Shown here piece after piece: positions 1-6,439 of a stretch of 13,783 nt of DNA (positions are counted from its first letter, which is position 1; each line of letters starts with the position of its first letter). The DNA is taken from assembly GCA_016839865.1 (NCBI GenBank), contig JAEOTN010000296.1:1-13783 (forward strand). Reading direction: 5' to 3'. The notes under the pieces are model-generated. The model was not told the DNA's origin, did not search any database, and saw only the letters and a list, made by a program, of their open reading frames with translations. The translations under genes were made by a program, and so were the position numbers. The DNA comes from Promethearchaeota archaeon (GTDB lineage: Archaea > Asgardarchaeota > Lokiarchaeia > Sigynarchaeales > MK-D1).

Positions 1-426
1 AATATCTCCACAAAAACTCTTGTAAATGACGCATGTATTGATTTACAAATACCATTCTCAATTGCTGGTGTATTACGTTTTAATGGGCAAATTGTCACCG
101 TTGTACCTCAAGAAAAAACTACTTGTTATCGCTGTGTATTTGGAGATATCTATGATAATTCTAATATGCTGACATGTGCTCAAGCTGGAGTTATTGGACC
201 TGTGCCAGGAATAGTTGGAAATCTCCAAGCTAGTGAAGCTTTGAAGTATCTTCTAAATGTAGGAGATTTACTCACAAACAAAATCCTATTTATTGACCTT
301 TTACAAAATGTATTCCACCAAATTGAAGTAAAAAGAAATTCTGACTGTATGGCATGTGGAGAAGATGCGAAAGATTTAGTTACGACACACAATTATGATA
401 TGGGGGATTTCTGTGACGACCAATGA
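1..426 (+). CDS. ThiF/MoeB/HesA-type E1-like adenylyltransferase, C-terminal part (gene starts before the window)
   Basis: The reading frame is open from base 1, so only about the last 141 residues are present; the N-terminal ATP-binding part lies upstream. Enzymes of this family adenylate the C-terminal glycine of small ubiquitin-like sulfur carriers (ThiS, MoaD, Urm1/SAMP type) before thiolation. Visible family marks are a sequence near NDAC, the zinc pair CYRC (codons at 124-135) and its partner CMAC (codons at 346-357), and between them TCAQAGVIGPVPG followed by a QASEALK helix, the usual order in MoeB and ThiF. The gene overlaps the downstream TusA-like gene by 14 or 32 bp depending on that gene's start, so the two are probably translationally coupled and act in one sulfur-transfer route. 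Whether it serves thiamine, molybdopterin, tRNA thiolation or protein conjugation cannot be told from this part. Confidence 0.9.
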   Translation, partial: NISTKTLVNDACIDLQIPFSIAGVLRFNGQIVTVVPQEKTTCYRCVFGDIYDNSNMLTCAQAGVIGPVPGIVGNLQASEALKYLLNVGDLLTNKILFIDLLQNVFHQIEVKRNSDCMACGEDAKDLVTTHNYDMGDFCDDQ

Positions 427-673
427 AAACACTAATCTCAAAATATCAAAAAGGTTAGATATTCAAGGAAAAGTGTGTCCAATGACGTATGTTTATACAA
501 AGGTCACTTTGGAAGAAATGAAACCAGGAGAAATATTAGAAGTGGAGTTAGACTTTCCTGCAGCAGTAAAAAATATCCCAAAAAGTGCTAAACAACAAAA
601 TCTGGGAGAAACTCTTAAAATTAAGGAAATTGTCCCACAAAAAAAATGGATTCTACTACTTAAAAGAATTTGA
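413..673 (+). CDS. TusA/SirA-family sulfur carrier protein
   Basis: A small protein of the TusA fold, which carries persulfide sulfur on one cysteine and passes it to tRNA-thiolation, molybdopterin or other sulfur acceptors. It shows the family pattern LDIQGKVCPMTYVYTK, then a GEILEV strand and a helix with NIPKSAKQQ. The active Cys is codon 476-478. The family's CPxP motif is CPMT here, with the second proline missing; TusA-like proteins with CPMT rather than CPxP are familiar in archaea. I prefer the GTG start at 413 (86 residues), because GGGGGA at 402-407 lies about 6 nt upstream; an in-frame ATG at 395 would give 92 residues but lacks a Shine-Dalgarno. The gene overlaps the end of the E1-like gene, which points to coupled translation and a shared sulfur pathway. 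Confidence 0.88.
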   Translation: MTTNENTNLKISKRLDIQGKVCPMTYVYTKVTLEEMKPGEILEVELDFPAAVKNIPKSAKQQNLGETLKIKEIVPQKKWILLLKRI

Positions 674-677
674 TCCC

Positions 678-699
678 TTTTTTTCTATTTTTTCTTCTT
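678..699 (+). terminator. T-rich archaeal-type terminator after the TusA-like gene
   Basis: Two runs of T (678-684 and 688-693) in a pyrimidine-only tract start 5 bp after the stop codon, with no hairpin before them. Archaeal transcription commonly ends at such U-tracts. Confidence 0.5.
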
Positions 700-715
700 C
701 CATCCTATAGAAATA

Positions 716-724
716 AATTTATCC
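716..724 (+). promoter_or_regulatory. TATA-like box for the GNAT gene
   Basis: AAATTTATC is centred about 22-24 nt before the ATG at 741, and there is no Shine-Dalgarno between them. This fits an archaeal promoter giving a leaderless or nearly leaderless mRNA. Read by eye only. Confidence 0.45.
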
Positions 725-740
725 ATCGTCACAAGATTGT

Positions 741-1235
741 ATGGATATTCAGATTCGACAGGCTACTATTGATGATGTGAAAGATATTCTTTCCCTATGG
801 AGAGAATTGATCGACTATCATATAGCAATTGATTCCTATTTCGAAATGAACGAAGATGCAGAAATCCATTTTGAAAAATATCTAAAAACCCATATTGAAC
901 AACAAGAGGAATCAATTGCAAATTCTAAGATGTTGTACGTTGCAGAAAACACAACATCCCATGCAATTGTAGGATTTATTATGGGAAGTATAAATTCCTA
1001 TCCTCCAGTGTTTAAACTCAAACACTATGGTTGTATAAGCGATATTTGTGTAACAGAATCCTATAGAACACGTAAAATTGGAGAAAAACTTGTGATTGAA
1101 GCTAAGAAATGGTATAAAGAACGTGAGATCCAAAGAATTCAAATGCATGCCGCAACCGGCAATCCTGTTTCTCGTTCGTTCTGGAAAAAGATGGGATTCA
1201 ATCCCATTATGGAACAAATGTATTACCAAGAATAA
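741..1235 (+). CDS. GNAT-family N-acetyltransferase
   Basis: The 164-residue length is that of a single GNAT domain. It begins IQIRQATIDDVKDILSLW, the usual first strand and helix. Motif A, the acetyl-CoA pyrophosphate loop, is SDICVTESYRTRKIGEKLV, with R109 and G114 in the R-x-x-G-x-G/A positions (the first Gly is Lys). The C-terminal part NPVSRSFWKKMGFNP is the normal motif B, where an Asn and a following Phe-Trp-Lys helix line the CoA site. It transfers an acetyl group from acetyl-CoA to an amine; the substrate cannot be read from sequence. The gene appears to be monocistronic: a T-rich tract lies upstream and the next gene is convergent, with 21 bp between the stop codons. No N-terminal signal, so cytosolic. 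Confidence 0.9.
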   Translation: MDIQIRQATIDDVKDILSLWRELIDYHIAIDSYFEMNEDAEIHFEKYLKTHIEQQEESIANSKMLYVAENTTSHAIVGFIMGSINSYPPVFKLKHYGCISDICVTESYRTRKIGEKLVIEAKKWYKEREIQRIQMHAATGNPVSRSFWKKMGFNPIMEQMYYQE

Positions 1236-1256
1236 AAGATCTCTATTTTAATTATT

Positions 1257-2507
1257 CTATTCTTCTAAAGGAGGATTTTCGAGTTCTTCTACTTTGTATT
1301 CTCCTTTCTTTTCGAATAACAATAGTACTAATATTGCAGAAAAACTCACAGCACACATCACGAGAAGTAGAACTGAAAGATCATTTACTAATAGTAATCC
1401 TCCTAGCATAGGCACAAATATTTGATTGAGACTTGTCAGAGAATTGTTTATGCCTAAAACAGTTGCATACTCTTTCTTACCTACGCTATTGGTTAATCTA
1501 CTAGATAGAACGGGGCGTGCAGTCCCAGTGCCATAAGCGAGAAAAGTTAAGGGAATAAAGGTTATCCAGTAAATTGAACTGAACATAAATCCGATCATCG
1601 CAAGAATCATACCGATCACTCCCGAAATCAGAATACGTTTCTCACCGAACGTACGAATCAACCACTTTACAATAAGAAATTGCAATACCACTCTAAAGAT
1701 TCCAATCCAAGTGTGGAAATATCCAGCTATCTCCGGGGTTTCTAATAAATCAAATCTATCAATGGCGATTAAGATAAACGAGCGTATGAATAAAAAGAAC
1801 CCAAAAGTATACAAAAAGAATAAGAACAAGTTTCTACGGGTCTTTCGATTCTTCGAAAACCGTACGATATCTCTAACTGGAATAATATCATTGAATTTTA
1901 AAGAAATCTTGCCAGGACGATCGATGTATGTCTCTGGAAATATAGTCAACACTAGTATAATTGACAGAAGAGAAATCCCCGCTGCTATAAACATGGGTAG
2001 TGCATACTCCAGTGATGATACTGTCGATAATATACCGCCAAGAGCAGGACCCAAAATTAGTGCTGCTCCAAACACTCCTGATGAGATGGTAAATACTGAT
2101 GTACGGGTTTTCGGGGTAGAAATATCTGCTAATGAAGCTTGAATAACTGTCATATTACTTCCAAGCAACCCATCTACAATTCTAGCAGCTACAAGAAGCC
2201 ATATAGAATGCGCGAAACCGGAGAAACCTAATAGAAGGAATCCCATCATCGTGGTGATTTGACTGAAAATTAAAAGAGGTTTTCGTCCAAATCGATCGCT
2301 CAGTTTGCCGATTATAGGACTAGCAAAAAGTTGACACAGACTGAAGATACTTGATAACAATCCAATTTGGAATGGATTTAATCCCAAATCCGTAGATAAT
2401 AAAGGAATTATAGGAATCATTAGAGAGAATCCTAAGATTTCCGTAAATTGGATTAGCATCAGTGTCCATAGGATTTTTTTTGGTACTTCAGTCGATTTAC
2501 TCATCAT
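1257..2507 (-). CDS. MFS transporter, 12-helix drug/sugar exporter type
   Basis: A 416-residue polytopic membrane protein with about 12 hydrophobic segments in two halves and a charged central loop (near PGKISLKFNDIIPVRD). The MFS signature motif A is intact between helices 2 and 3 as GKLSDRFGRKPLL (residues 67-79, D71 and R72 included), and the first helix ends GFSLMIPIIPLL, as in the DHA1/TetA-like group. It therefore probably exports a small molecule in exchange for protons, but the substrate is unknown. Start codon: two Met codons in tandem (2507 and 2504), neither with a Shine-Dalgarno. Its upstream region is cut by the tnpB element, whose right end lies 23 bp before the start, where a TATA box would be expected. 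The coding sequence itself is intact. Confidence 0.92.
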   Translation of the reverse strand: MMSKSTEVPKKILWTLMLIQFTEILGFSLMIPIIPLLSTDLGLNPFQIGLLSSIFSLCQLFASPIIGKLSDRFGRKPLLIFSQITTMMGFLLLGFSGFAHSIWLLVAARIVDGLLGSNMTVIQASLADISTPKTRTSVFTISSGVFGAALILGPALGGILSTVSSLEYALPMFIAAGISLLSIILVLTIFPETYIDRPGKISLKFNDIIPVRDIVRFSKNRKTRRNLFLFFLYTFGFFLFIRSFILIAIDRFDLLETPEIAGYFHTWIGIFRVVLQFLIVKWLIRTFGEKRILISGVIGMILAMIGFMFSSIYWITFIPLTFLAYGTGTARPVLSSRLTNSVGKKEYATVLGINNSLTSLNQIFVPMLGGLLLVNDLSVLLLVMCAVSFSAILVLLLFEKKGEYKVEELENPPLEE

Positions 2508-2530
2508 AGTAATGCATTATGGAATGTTCG

Positions 2531-2680
2531 TTGAACTACCACAACCAAAAGGTGGTGGATTCTTGGTTCATTGACCGTTGCTTTCAATTCGAAAGTCTTA
2601 CATGATCTTCCCAAGCGTAACTTCCCGTCGCTCCAACGGTAGAGATAATTAGTATTCCTTGATCACTTAAAATCTTTAAT
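2531..2680 (-). ncRNA. Presumed omega-RNA (reRNA) scaffold at the 3' end of tnpB
   Basis: In this family the guide RNA scaffold overlaps the last part of tnpB and the right end of the element, and the guide itself is the host DNA just beyond the right end. Here the scaffold would run from inside the tnpB coding region to 2531 on the minus strand and include the hairpin at 2539-2558. The guide would read into 2530-2511, which is the DNA just before the MFS start codon. The 5' end of the RNA is not visible from sequence; the coordinate 2680 is an estimate from known reRNA lengths. Confidence 0.5.
2539..2558 (-). repeat. Right-end hairpin of the tnpB element
   Basis: On the minus strand CCACCACC and GGTTGTGG form an 8-bp stem with one mismatch around a TTTT loop. 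It is flanked by AATGAACCAAGAAT on one side and TAGTTCAA on the other, the usual layout of an IS605-type right end. It serves as the transposase recognition hairpin and as the last stem of the guide RNA scaffold. Confidence 0.75.
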
Positions 2681-3798
2681 CCTTCTTTTAATAGATTTTT
2701 TGAAGCATTTTGATCTCGGTTATGAATTGCACCACATACTTGACAGATCCAGGATCTTTCAGATAATTTCAATTCTTCATATCTCCAGCCACAACTAGAA
2801 CACAATTTACTAGATGGAAACCACCTATCGACAAAAATTACATGATGTCCCTGAGCTTCCATCTTATATTGTAGTTGTCTTGTGAATTGATTCCAAGAAA
2901 AATCACGAGTTACGGATTTCGAGACCCCTGAATTGAATTGTTGCATACCTTTAATATTCAAATCTTCAAGTACAATTAGCTCATAAGCATTTGCTAGTTT
3001 GATAGAGACTTTATGTGACCAATCCCGTTTTCGATTTGTAATTTTTTCGTATAAGCGTGCTAATTTTAGTTTAGTTTTTTGTTGATTTGAAGATCCTTTT
3101 TTCTTTCGGGATAACGTTCGATGGAGTTTTTTCAATTTTTTTTCTTCTTTTCTATAGAATCTTGGATTTTTTAGGTTGAAATTAGGAGATATTAAGAATT
3201 TCGATAAGGACATATCATAAGCTTCAATTTTAGATGCATGAATCTCTTTTTTTAGTGGAATATGGACTTTTTTTTCTACTAAAATTGAAACATAATATTT
3301 ACAGGTCTTGGTTTTCGATACTGTTATATGTTTAATGGATTCACAAAATACTCGATTATCTCGGAATTTAATCCATGACTTAATTTTAGGGAATTTGATC
3401 AGTTTTTGAGAAAAATTGATCTTTATATTGTTATTTATATTGTATGTGGTGAATGATTGTTTAGTTTTGCGGGTTTTGAATTTTGGAAACCCAATTAGAT
3501 GTTTTTTCTTAAGTCCCTTATAAAAATTTTGAAATGCTCTAAAGAGATTTCTGGTTGATGATTGAAGCGCTTTACTATCTACCTCTTTTAAAAATTCAAA
3601 TTCAGTTTTTAACTGCTTTTCGGAACGATATTTATAAGAATTTAGTTGTTCTTTATGATTTTTTAATTTTTGATACACAGAGATTCGTTCAGCTAACATT
3701 TTGTTCCATAAAAATCTACAGCACCCAAAGGTTTTATCTAAAATTTCACGGTGTGAATGATTTGGATATAATCTGAACTTATAAACACTGTAAACCAT
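2584..3798 (-). CDS. tnpB: TnpB, RNA-guided DNA endonuclease of an IS200/IS605-type element
   Basis: TnpB cuts double-stranded DNA next to a short target-adjacent motif, guided by an omega-RNA made from the element's right end. The fold reads in order: N-terminal beta-strand and helix-turn-helix region (YSVYKFRLYPN, then CCRFLWNKML), middle wedge region, split RuvC with a zinc ribbon. Counting from the ATG at 3804, all catalytic acids are present: D197 in AYDMSLSKF, E280 in IVLEDLNIKGM, D364 in NRDQNASKNL. The four zinc cysteines are C335, C338, C354 and C357. The DMSLSKF form of RuvC-I, instead of the common GIDxG, also occurs in other TnpB branches. I prefer the ATG at 3798 (404 residues), because GAGGG lies 6 nt upstream; the ATG at 3804 directly abuts that GAGGG. 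No frameshift or stop, so it is probably functional. Confidence 0.93.
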   Translation of the reverse strand: MVYSVYKFRLYPNHSHREILDKTFGCCRFLWNKMLAERISVYQKLKNHKEQLNSYKYRSEKQLKTEFEFLKEVDSKALQSSTRNLFRAFQNFYKGLKKKHLIGFPKFKTRKTKQSFTTYNINNNIKINFSQKLIKFPKIKSWIKFRDNRVFCESIKHITVSKTKTCKYYVSILVEKKVHIPLKKEIHASKIEAYDMSLSKFLISPNFNLKNPRFYRKEEKKLKKLHRTLSRKKKGSSNQQKTKLKLARLYEKITNRKRDWSHKVSIKLANAYELIVLEDLNIKGMQQFNSGVSKSVTRDFSWNQFTRQLQYKMEAQGHHVIFVDRWFPSSKLCSSCGWRYEELKLSERSWICQVCGAIHNRDQNASKNLLKEGLKILSDQGILIISTVGATGSYAWEDHVRLSN

Positions 3799-3919
3799 AA
3801 CCATCCCTCTATGAATTGTGTTTATGAATTCCCTTTAAAAAGTAGGTACAGTGATAAAGAAATTAAATATTCAGTGTATCAAGAGTCCATTTCTAAAAAA
3901 TTGACATCTAACGACTGAG

Positions 3920-3935
3920 ATAGTTCCTGAACTAT
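3920..3935. repeat. 16-bp palindrome in the gene-free stretch upstream of tnpB
   Basis: ATAGTTC and GAACTAT are exact inverted repeats separated by CT. If the element's left end is at 3954, this would be the left-end hairpin, about 20 nt from the boundary; otherwise it could be an operator. As a hairpin only six pairs with a four-base loop could form. Confidence 0.45.
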
Positions 3936-4058
3936 TAAATTGAATTCATTGAGTATCAAAATATAATCAAAAAGCAGTTTTTGTTCAAAATTCATAACAT
4001 ATAGTTGTTCATCCCTACCCTAATGGAAATGAAAAATAATAAGGTGGGAAATTTTATA

Positions 4059-4715
4059 TTAACATCCCGGAAAATCCGAGTTAGGGCAACAAATGCTTTT
4101 TCCATATGTCGTAGCAATTTCCTCGTATATTGCTTGAGCCTCGGGAGAAGAATAATTATATGCACATACTTCCTTATTTTTTTGTGATAACATGAAGTGT
4201 AAATGGACATATCCACTCTCTGTACACAAGAGCCGTGCAATGCGATCTCCAGTAGAAATTGTTTGTCCTACCGTCACATATATATTATCCCTCTGCAATT
4301 GCTTTTGTTCTTCAGTCTCAGCGAACGGTTCAATCACATATTTTACTTCCCACCCTCTTGCAATCGTAACATAGACACTGAACATCATGATTCCAGGGGG
4401 AGTAGAATAGGGGTTTTCTGATTCCTCAATTTTTCTTACTTTTCCATCGGCGACGGCAAGAATTCCTGTCCAATTATTAGGACTAACAACTAAATCGATA
4501 CCATTATGTGTTACTCCAGGTTCTCCCCAGTCACTTACATTAAATCCATTGAATTCTGTTATATTTGTGCTTCCACCTTCCATGGGAAACTCAATAGGAG
4601 GACAGTCTTCTGATAATAAGTAGAGGGGGCTTTGGGGAAAGAAAAAAATGAAACCTGCACTTGTCACAATTATTATTCCGAGTATCGAGATGAAAATCTT
4701 CGTTCCTTTCCTCAT
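4059..4715 (-). CDS. Membrane-anchored M23/LytM-type metallopeptidase
   Basis: 218 residues. An N-terminal hydrophobic segment (about residues 7-27, after MRKGTK) is either a signal anchor or a signal peptide, so the rest faces outside the cell. The globular part has the M23 (lysostaphin-type) zinc signature: HxxxD in VTHNGIDLVV (H70, D74) and HxH in GYVHLHFML (H171, H173), with the usual DGKV turn after GILAVA between them and a GQTISTGDRIARL strand pair before HxH. All predicted zinc ligands (H70, D74, H173) and the catalytic His171 are present. M23 enzymes usually cut glycine-containing peptide bridges in peptidoglycan or related peptides. The target in an archaeon, which lacks peptidoglycan, is unknown; proteolysis of a surface protein or only carbohydrate binding is possible. 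The tail has four Cys (CCPNSDFPGC plus others) that could form disulfides. No Shine-Dalgarno; likely leaderless. Confidence 0.82.
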   Translation of the reverse strand: MRKGTKIFISILGIIIVTSAGFIFFFPQSPLYLLSEDCPPIEFPMEGGSTNITEFNGFNVSDWGEPGVTHNGIDLVVSPNNWTGILAVADGKVRKIEESENPYSTPPGIMMFSVYVTIARGWEVKYVIEPFAETEEQKQLQRDNIYVTVGQTISTGDRIARLLCTESGYVHLHFMLSQKNKEVCAYNYSSPEAQAIYEEIATTYGKSICCPNSDFPGC

Positions 4716-4831
4716 AAAAAATAGTCAATGTTTGTAGGTAAAAGTTTTATCATCCAACTGTGGAAACAAATAAGAAGATCGTGGGAGGAATCACTAGTAC
4801 GGAATTGGGATAGGTATAGTTGGTATTAATT

Positions 4832-6373
4832 ATGGTTAAGAAAAAGAAAGTTGCGATCATAGGTAGTGGTATAGCAGGATTGGTTGCAGGCGGGTATGCT
4901 GCTCTGAAAGGGCACAAAGTATCTATTTTTGAGCAATATTTCGAAATTGGAGGAGTAATGGCACCATTTAAAGACGAAAATGGATATACATGGGACCTCG
5001 GTCAACTTCTTTTAGAGGGACTAGGACCTGATGAACCATTTGGCAAACTCTTAGGTGAATTGGGAGTCGATGATAAGATTGAAATCATTCGGGATGAACG
5101 GGAATATATATTTCCCGATTTCCGATTAGACAAACCTAAGGAATACGGTGGATTTAAATGGCGTTTAGAACGATTAAAGGAAGTTTCTCCTGAAGACGCA
5201 AAAGGACTTGAAGAATATTGGAAATATTATAAGAGATTTACCAAAATCATGACATTTGCACGCCGGATGGATTTCAGTAAAGGCTTGAAATCATTCATTA
5301 ATAAAATTCGAATGTATCTGAATCTTCTACCACTTGCATCCAAGCAAAGTATGAGTGCAACAGATCTTATGAACTCATTTTTCAAAAGTGAAAAACTCAG
5401 TATGGTTTTTACTTCTATCTTAGCGGATTTTTTTGTTCGTCCCAGCCAATTTATGGGATTGGGGATAGCTGCTATAAATCCCGAACCATCATTTGATAAA
5501 CGGATGCCGGCATATATTTCCAAAAACCGTCAGCAATTATACTTTTACAGTATTAAAAACGGATGTCATACTATCACGGATGCATTAGGAGCTCGAATTG
5601 AAGAATTAGGAGGAAAAATCCATCTTAATACCCCTGTGTCTAAGATTAATGTTGAAAATGGAACGGTAATCGGTATTACAACTCAAGATGGAACTTTCCA
5701 TGAAGCCGATATGGTCATTTCTAGTGGTAGCCCAAAAGAAATTTGTTTGAATTTATTTGATGATGGAGTTCTATCCGAAGAATACAAACAACAAATAAAA
5801 GATGTTCCTCTTATGGATTCAATTTTCATGGTTCACTTGGGATTAGACCCAGAATTCGACCCAAAGAAGTATTTGAATTGCGTTTGTACATATTGTTATA
5901 ACCTATATGACTTAGAAGGAGGAGTTGAACGTGCTTTGAATGGAGACTATCATGAAGGAGAAGATGGATTGGTGATACATGTTCCAACCTTCCATTCACC
6001 TGAGATGGCTCCAGGAGGGCATACAGCTATGACAATCTATACAATTTGCCCAATGAAGTTAAATAAAGGGGATTGGAAAGACAAGAAGGAGTATTATGCA
6101 GAAAAATTGTTAGAATATGCAGAAAAATACTTACCAGACCTTAGAAAACATGTTAAAGTTCGACGTATCGTTGCTCCAGATGATTGGGCGAAAAGAACTA
6201 TGGTGAAACATCATGCATTCGGAGGAGTAGCACCCATTATGGGTAAGAGTGGACTTCCACATGAGACTCCAGTTAAAAATTTCTATTTTATTGGTCATTT
6301 GAGCGAATCTGGTGGAGGAGTTCCGGCAACAGCAATTCCTGTTAGGAGATTAATGAATAAAATTCTAAAATAA
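4832..6373 (+). CDS. FAD-dependent oxidoreductase of the phytoene desaturase/carotenoid isomerase-like family
   Basis: About 513 residues from the ATG. The N-terminus is a dinucleotide-binding Rossmann fold: VAIIGSGIAGLVAGGYAALK, with GxGxxG at residues 11-16 and the ribose-binding acid E34 in VSIFEQ, followed by IGGVMAPF. The C-terminus has the second FAD-contact region, FYFIGHLSESGGGVPATAIP, as in CrtI-type desaturases, where it is usually a GD-containing stretch. Length and layout match CrtI/CrtISO/retinol-saturase proteins. The substrate cannot be inferred: no isoprenoid or carotenoid gene is nearby. A cysteine cluster (NCVCTYCYN) sits in the middle. The start is not certain: a TTG at 4820 adds four residues and has AGGT 4-5 nt upstream, while the ATG at 4832 fits the family start (MVKKKKVAIIG). 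The next gene starts 66 bp downstream on the same strand, but a T-run lies between, so co-transcription is only possible. Confidence 0.87.
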   Translation: MVKKKKVAIIGSGIAGLVAGGYAALKGHKVSIFEQYFEIGGVMAPFKDENGYTWDLGQLLLEGLGPDEPFGKLLGELGVDDKIEIIRDEREYIFPDFRLDKPKEYGGFKWRLERLKEVSPEDAKGLEEYWKYYKRFTKIMTFARRMDFSKGLKSFINKIRMYLNLLPLASKQSMSATDLMNSFFKSEKLSMVFTSILADFFVRPSQFMGLGIAAINPEPSFDKRMPAYISKNRQQLYFYSIKNGCHTITDALGARIEELGGKIHLNTPVSKINVENGTVIGITTQDGTFHEADMVISSGSPKEICLNLFDDGVLSEEYKQQIKDVPLMDSIFMVHLGLDPEFDPKKYLNCVCTYCYNLYDLEGGVERALNGDYHEGEDGLVIHVPTFHSPEMAPGGHTAMTIYTICPMKLNKGDWKDKKEYYAEKLLEYAEKYLPDLRKHVKVRRIVAPDDWAKRTMVKHHAFGGVAPIMGKSGLPHETPVKNFYFIGHLSESGGGVPATAIPVRRLMNKILK

Positions 6374-6378
6374 CTCCC

Positions 6379-6397
6379 TTTTTTTCTTATAAAAAAA
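6379..6397 (+). promoter_or_regulatory. T-run followed by TATA-like sequence between the flavoprotein and UroD-like genes
   Basis: Seven T (6379-6385) lie just after the flavoprotein stop codon and may end or weaken transcription. They are followed by TTATAAAAAAA (6387-6397), 43-53 nt before the ATG at 6440, which could be an own promoter for the UroD-like gene with a leader of about 25 nt holding GGAG at 6424-6427. Confidence 0.35.
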
Positions 6398-6439
6398 ATA
6401 GTCATCAACACCCCAAAAGATATGGAGACGCAATGAAGT

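Larger units (their letters stand above)
2531..3954 (-). mobile_element. IS200/IS605-type element with tnpB only (IS1341-like); left end tentative
   Basis: The right end is well marked: after the tnpB stop the minus strand has a typical IS605-type end with an imperfect hairpin (2539-2558), closing with TAGTTCAA at 2538-2531, resembling known TCAA right cleavage sites. No tnpA (Y1 transposase) reading frame is present, so the element would depend on a TnpA elsewhere or be immobile. The left end is not certain. The preferred boundary is 3954, directly inside a TTGAT on the minus strand (3959-3955), with a 16-bp palindrome (3920-3935) about 20 nt inside it. An alternative is 3877, next to another TTGAT (3882-3878), with an imperfect inverted repeat ACAGTGA (3848-3854) and TCAGTGT (3871-3877). 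No target duplication is expected for this family. Confidence 0.6.

Noticed and set aside
1711..2142. Plus-strand open frame of 143 codons inside the MFS gene
   Set aside because: It lies fully antisense to a well-supported transporter and has no family features or promoter.
3992..4421. Several short open frames on both strands over the M23 gene and its 3' flank
   Set aside because: The M23 reading frame contains all the zinc ligands; the others carry no recognisable features.
4832..6373. Carotenoid biosynthesis gene
   Set aside because: The flavoprotein resembles CrtI/CrtISO in fold only; no phytoene synthase or prenyltransferase is near, so a carotenoid role is not claimed.
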